Both the position numbers and the translations under genes were made by a program. A stretch of DNA of 64,000 nt from Prinia subflava (Eukaryota; Chordata; Aves; Passeriformes; Cisticolidae): positions 1,178,001 to 1,242,000 of the forward strand of contig NC_086254.1 in assembly GCF_021018805.1 (NCBI RefSeq), written 5' to 3'. This document shows, piece after piece, positions 59,345 to 64,000 of this stretch. The notes beneath the pieces were generated by a model that ran no database searches, was not told the origin of the DNA, and saw only the letters and a program-made list of their open reading frames with translations. Positions within the stretch are counted from its first letter, which is position 1. The number at the start of each line of letters is the position of its first letter.

Positions 59345-60626
59345 TGTACCCCCTATCCTTAAATCCCAAACCCCATCCCAGGGGTTCACCCTCTGTGCAG
59401 GAAATGCTTCACCCTGTGAGCCCTGTGGGGTTCAGACCCTGCTCTGGAGAGCATCACCCCACAGACAGGGATGTGGGTCCAGCCAGACACGTCCTGCCAG
59501 TGCCACCCCGGGCACCAAACCCACCACACTCACACCTGTCCTGATTTCCCTGCTCCTCTGAGCTCTCCCAGGGCTCTGGGCATGGGTCAGCCCCCATCAT
59601 GGGTCACCCCTGCCCTCCTGCCTCCTCTGCTCTGGTGATGTCCCCAGCAAGGTCACCCATCCTCTTCCAGGCCACTCCTGCACTTGGTGTTTCTGACTGG
59701 TCTGGGGGAGGTGTTACTATTTTAAACTGATTTATTTTCTACCTGCCAGCTCCTCAGTGCTTCCTGAGAAGGAGATGGGAGTGCTCTGAGCACTGTCCTG
59801 GGACAGGGGGAAAGGCGCCCCTTGGCTGGCACCAGAGTCCCTGGGAAGGGGCACCAGCACCTGGGGGGGGACAGCTCTGGGGCACACAGGACAATGGGCA
59901 GGGCTGGGGACACTCAGGGGCCTTGCTGCAGAGGGGACAGGGAGTGGCTTTGTGGTGACAGCAGTGCCCTGGGGCACCTCCCAGGTGAGAGTTTGGCAGA
60001 GGTTAGGGCTGTAATGGGAATGTGAAGCAGAGCAGGTATTTAGAGACCCCTGTGGCTCAAGGGCATCCAGAGCAAGGGGAAAACCCCAAATCCAGCAAGG
60101 GGTAAAGCACCCACCCTCCTCCCTGGCTCTCCAGGGGCTGCAGGATGGGAAGGGGCAGAGGCGAACACGTTGCACACCGGCATCTCCTTGGAGCAGGGCC
60201 AGCTCTGCCCTGCTCCAGGGCCATTCCCAACCACCCATCCCTCCTCTGGGTGCTGCAGCTCCACCACTCCCAGCCCAGGGGCACGGGAGGTCTGTCCTGA
60301 TAAACACCCGGAGTTGAGGCAGGCAGGGAAGCTGGGAAATAGCAGTCATGAACTGTTTCAAACACCGCAGAGAGGAGCAGGAGCCTCCCAGGCAGTTTTC
60401 CAGCCCAGTGGTTCCAACAAGCTCTCGGTGTGTTTACACACAAATAACAATAATTAAACCAAACCCAACAGAACCACAGGTGCTCCTGCCACATCACAAC
60501 CACGAAAATAAAACCCTCTGGAAAACAGTCACACCTTTCCCGTGCTCCTAAGAGTCTCACACGTGTCCAGGCATTGAGTGAGACATTCTAGGATGCAGTT
60601 ACACAGGTTAAGATCCCACTTATCCA

Positions 60627-60784
60627 AGGAACAGGCTCCCCAGGGAATGGGCACAGCCTGAGGCTGCCACAGCTCCAGGAGCTCCCAGGGATGCCCAGGG
60701 TGGGATTGTTGGGGTGTCTGTGCAGGGCCAGGGGCTGCACTGGATGATCCTTGGGGGTTCCTTCCAGGATATTCTGTGATTCCA
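60627..60784 (+). mobile_element. CR1 fragment, second subfamily type
   Basis: Sense copy: ggaacaggctccccagggaa, gatgcccagggtgggattgt, ending caggatattctgtgattcc. Confidence 0.88.
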
Positions 60785-61359
60785 GGAAAACTTCATCCCT
60801 CTTGCACAGGATGGGAGCAGGAGGAGTTTTGGCTGCAGAGCCCTGGACATGGCTGGGTCCCCTCAAGGAGCAGCAGCAGCATTTTTGCCTGGATGTGTCC
60901 CAGTGTAGTTCAACAGCAAAATCCCAGAGAAATGGGGGAGTGGATTATTTTCCATAATTTCCCACACAAACTTGTGGGGTGGGGGAAATCCCTGCTTAAA
61001 ACATGAAAAGCAGCTGGTTGATCCCAAGGTTTTAAGGTTGAAAGGCTTGGGTAATGAATATGTTTTACCTCCCACCTCTTCCCGAGGATGTTTGGAGCAC
61101 TGTGGGCCCCTCATCCTGTAGGCCATCCAATATTAAGGAACATTTTAGGCAGCATTTTCCCCTCCTCACCCTGCAACTCTGACTGTTCTGTAATTCCTGC
61201 CAGACTGAGGGGTGAATCCCCCTTCTCTGCCTGCCACCCCTGGAAAAGGGAATTGGTGCTCAGTGGGATGGCTGAGGGCTGGGAGAAGATTCCAGGCTGC
61301 ATTCCCGGCTCCCTGCGAGCAGCCAGCTCCACACCCAGCCCCCAGCACGCTCCTCACAT

Positions 61360-61700
61360 TCCGGTTCTGGAGTGCGCATCTCAGGAAAATCGTGTTCTGC
61401 CTCGGCCGCTGCTCTCAGCGCTCCTTCTGCTCCCAGCAGCCAGAGATAGCAGCTGATTAATCTGTTAGATATCCATCAAAGGCCTGAGGAGAGGGCCCGG
61501 CGCTATTGAAACAGTTTAACCACTGATGGCAGTGTAATTATCTCGCTATCAACTGCAACAACGCGGCTCGGCACGAGCGGCTCCGCTGGAGCACGGGAGG
61601 GCACCGAAATTACCCGAGCGGGAGTGAGCGGGAGCGCGACCTCGCCCGTGGGTCGCCGATAATTAACATTCCTGATTTATTCCGAGCTCCTGCCAGGCCC
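61360..61700. promoter_or_regulatory. CpG-dense block with interleaved AT-rich homeodomain-type sites
   Basis: By my count about 22 CpG in the 200 bp from 61485, far more than in the surrounding intergenic DNA. It alternates with AT-rich cores (gctgattaatctgttagata, gtgtaattatctcgctatca, gataattaacattcctgatt). No CR1 or LTR signature is present; the next CR1 starts at 61826. No coding exon is recognised. The texture is that of an unmethylated regulatory element or an orphan promoter. The role is inferred. Confidence 0.45.
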
Positions 61701-61825
61701 TGGGTCACACACCCAGCAAAACGATCAGCCCTTCTGTCCCTTCCCGGCGAGGATTTGGGATGGGTGAAGCCTCTGCACCAAACGTGTAGCATTCCCGGCT
61801 CCAGGGGTCCTGGAGTTATTTCACA

Positions 61826-62015
61826 CACATTGGAATGAAATTCCTCCCTGTGAGGAGGCAGAGGTGCTGGAATGGACTTCACAGAGAAGCTGTGGCTGCC
61901 CCCGGGTCCCTGGCAGTGTCCAAGGCCAGGCTGGAGCAGCCTGGGACAGTGGAAGGTCCCAGTGAAGGCTTTGGGGTCCCTTCCAGCCCAAGCCACTCTG
62001 GGATTCTGTGATCCC
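61826..62015 (+). mobile_element. CR1 3' fragment
   Basis: Sense copy with an internal deletion in the ggccctggcacagg region. It runs agctgtggctgcccccgggt to ccactctgggattctgtgat. Confidence 0.88.
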
Positions 62016-63099
62016 ACGGGGACCAGAGGGTTCTGCTGGTTTGGGACTGGGAAACACAGAACTGTGGCTTGATCTTCTCTGGATCAGAAGAAACACAACA
62101 CAGGAAATAAGAACAGAAGGAACAAATCCATCCCCTCCCTGTCACAGCTGGGGAGGGCAGAGAGGCTCAGGTTTGCCATTCCAGCCTGGACACACAAACC
62201 CCATTTCTGCCAGGGAGGACAGGGGTGCCTGAGGAAGCAGTGCAGGACCAGAGGGGATTAAAATCCCCCAGGAAGGGGCTGTGTTTGGCCACCCTGGGGA
62301 CAGAGCAGCTGCCCAGCACCTCCCAGCCCAGCCCCAGCTGCTGCTGGTGGCCATGGCAGGGCTGACCCTTCCCAGTTCCCTGTGCTGGGTCAGGCACCTT
62401 CCTCCGGCCAAAGCCAGACCCATCCCAGAGGGAGCATCCAGGGGTGAGCCCAGTGCTCATCTCACCAAACCTGGCCCTGATCCCTTCCTTTCCCTTTCTT
62501 GATTCCCCTTTTCCTGCCCCACATCTCCAGGTTTTTCCCCTGGAAGTCCCACCACCCCAGGGCACCTGGGCAGGCATTTCTTCTGCTCTCATTCAGCTCA
62601 ACAAGGGCAGCATAAAGACCAGTGGAGGATTTGGGGTTTTTCCCCTTATTAGAGAATGAGACAATCCCAGCCTGAAGCAAAACCAGGTTCCTGAGATCCA
62701 CTTTGTCCCATCTCATCCCTTTCCCCGCTCTGGATGTCCATGGGTGATCCAGACCCTCACAGGCTCAGCCCACCACCTCAGACAGACCTGTCCCCATGCA
62801 CCAGGGATTTCTGCTGCTTGAAAGCAGGATCTGCACTGTCTGCACCCACCCATGGCACGGAGGTTTTGGAATCTGGAAAATCCATGATGGCCACAGCATC
62901 CCCACCTTCCAGCCTGTGGTAAGGCACTGCAGCAGGACGGGCACCAGCTCCTTAGCAATAAAAAGAGAGAAGAAAAGGATTTGGGATTTAGACACTCAGA
63001 TTAAAATTTAAGGAAAGAAATACAGGCTGGTTTTCTACCCAAAATGAGAACCCGGGGAGGAAAGCAGGAAGTGAGGAATCCAAACACACACAACGACCA

Positions 63100-63420
63100 A
63101 AACCATTGGGAGAGAGAATAAGGGGAAAACAAAGCAAGGGGAAAACAAAGCAAGAGGAAAAGAAGAAGAGAGATGAAATAGGAAAGAGTGAGAGTGTGGA
63201 AAAAAACCTGAAGTGGAAATTAGCAATCAAAAGGAATAGCAAAGCAAAAGGAGCAAACAAAGGAAAACACACAGAGAATAAAGGAGCAAGAGGGGACAGG
63301 GATAGAGCAAAGTCCTGCAGAGAACAAAGGGGATGTGAGGCAGCCCAAGACACAAAACTGAGACAAGACAGCTCTGAAGACAAAGGGAAGGTGGAACAAA
63401 AATAGCACGAAAGTAGAAAC
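63100..63420. repeat. Purine-rich tract with short internal repeats
   Basis: About 300 bp, overwhelmingly A and G on the + strand, including gcaaggggaaaacaaag-type repeats (about 63119-63152). The long - strand ORF over it is a compositional artefact. Confidence 0.75.
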
Positions 63421-63713
63421 ATGAAGGGAGTTAAGGTCCCTGGGAGCTGACACTGGGCAAGGGGCACAGCTGAGCACGGGGGTGAGCCCGGGGCATCCAC
63501 GGCTCCTGTGCTGCCTCTGCACCCCCAGCACAGCCCCGGGGCTGGGCAGGGCACAGGAGGGGCCACAGGGAGCAGGGGACAGCAGAGCCCTGGCTGAGCT
63601 GTCCCCTCCCCTCCCAGGCTGCTGGGGAGGAGACAGCGCTGCCCAGGAGAGCCTGCGAGGGAGAGCATCCTCAGGTGCTCTGAGCTGCTGCGAGGAACGG
63701 CAGAAAGAGTCCT

Positions 63714-63806
63714 TCTCTCCACAATGACCCCTCCTCTCCACAATGACCCCTCCTCTCCACAATGACCCCTCCTCTCCACAATGAGCCCTCCTTTCCACAG
63801 TGATCC
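63714..63806. repeat. 19-bp minisatellite, about five units
   Basis: Four near-identical units of ctccacaatgacccctcct followed by a diverged fifth (tttccacagtgatcc). Confidence 0.93.
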
Positions 63807-64000
63807 ATCCCTCCCTCCCCAGCCTCAGCTGTCTTGTCCTTTCCCTCCTCCCTGTGGGGTCCCGGTGTGAATTTGGGCTCCAGCTGGCTCCAAACAGCCG
63901 TGCCAGGCCCAAGGCCAGCGCTGGAGCTGCTGCCACCTCTGGGGTGACTTCCCAGAAAGGGGAAAATCGCTGTGCAGCTGCTGTGGGAGAGAGGAGGGAG

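Larger units (their letters stand above)
55554..64000. other. Intergenic region to window end
   Basis: No supported gene on either strand. CR1 copies lie at 56039, 57352, 58595, 60627 and 61826. A pure (CCCTTT)n tract lies at 59194 and a CpG-dense block at 61360. A purine-rich stretch spans 63100-63420 (with a 17-bp repeat around 63119-63152), and a 19-bp minisatellite lies at 63714. The large - strand ORFs near the end are the complement of the purine-rich tract. Confidence 0.6.

Noticed and set aside
58949..59561. Long repeat-peptide ORFs on both strands (GK, RE, PF, SL repeats)
   Set aside because: They are direct products of the (CCCTTT)n tract, which is open in every frame.
62988..63936. 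Two large - strand ORFs (263 and 238 codons) that look like membrane proteins
   Set aside because: The hydrophobic F/L/S-rich stretches are the complement of an A/G-rich tract, and the repeated EEGSLWRGGVIVE-like part is the 19-bp minisatellite. No splice or start context supports a gene.
37891..64000. Expected 3' exons of GALNT17 on the - strand
   Set aside because: Vertebrate gene order places GALNT17 tail-to-tail with CALN1, but I found no lectin-domain or other GALNT-like peptide on the - strand here. It probably lies beyond the window.

Overview
The window is bird nuclear DNA, most likely from a songbird. It has one recognisable vertebrate gene, more than 30 fragments of the avian LINE CR1, and LTRs of endogenous retroviruses of a type common in passerines. 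There are no bacterial-style operons, and almost every long open reading frame is an artefact of repeats. The passerine assignment rests on remembered repeat types, not on a search.

Layout. From 1 to about 37.9 kb the window covers the 3' end of CALN1 (calneuron-1, CaBP8), on the + strand: the end of a long intron (1-24407), the penultimate coding exon (24408-24561), a 6.6 kb intron (24562-31166), the last coding exon (31167-31294) and a long 3' UTR that probably ends just past the AATAAA at 37866. The last exon encodes the hydrophobic C-terminal tail that anchors calneurons in Golgi and plasma membranes. The intron upstream carries many CR1 copies in both orientations, a 22-bp minisatellite, a large CR1-tail microsatellite and an antisense solo LTR with a perfect 5-bp target duplication (17267-17590).

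From 37.9 to 64 kb the DNA is intergenic. Its main feature is a broken ITPRIPL1-like gene (45715-47790, + strand) with a nonsense codon, several frame changes and a 528-bp antisense solo LTR inserted in its 3' third. Taking out the LTR and one copy of its target duplication keeps the local reading frame, which fixes the insertion boundaries well. A second, 744-bp antisense solo LTR with a perfect 5-bp duplication lies at 54805-55548. A 151-bp pure (CCCTTT)n tract lies at 59194-59344. An isolated CpG-dense block mixed with TAAT-type sites (61360-61700) is the best candidate for an unannotated regulatory element. The converging neighbour expected from vertebrate synteny, GALNT17, was not seen on the - strand.

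No new multi-gene system is evident. The observations worth a second look are the layered decay of the ITPRIPL1-like locus, the CpG/TAAT element, a 104-bp inverted CR1 pair in the CALN1 pre-mRNA, and the motifs in the CALN1 3' UTR.
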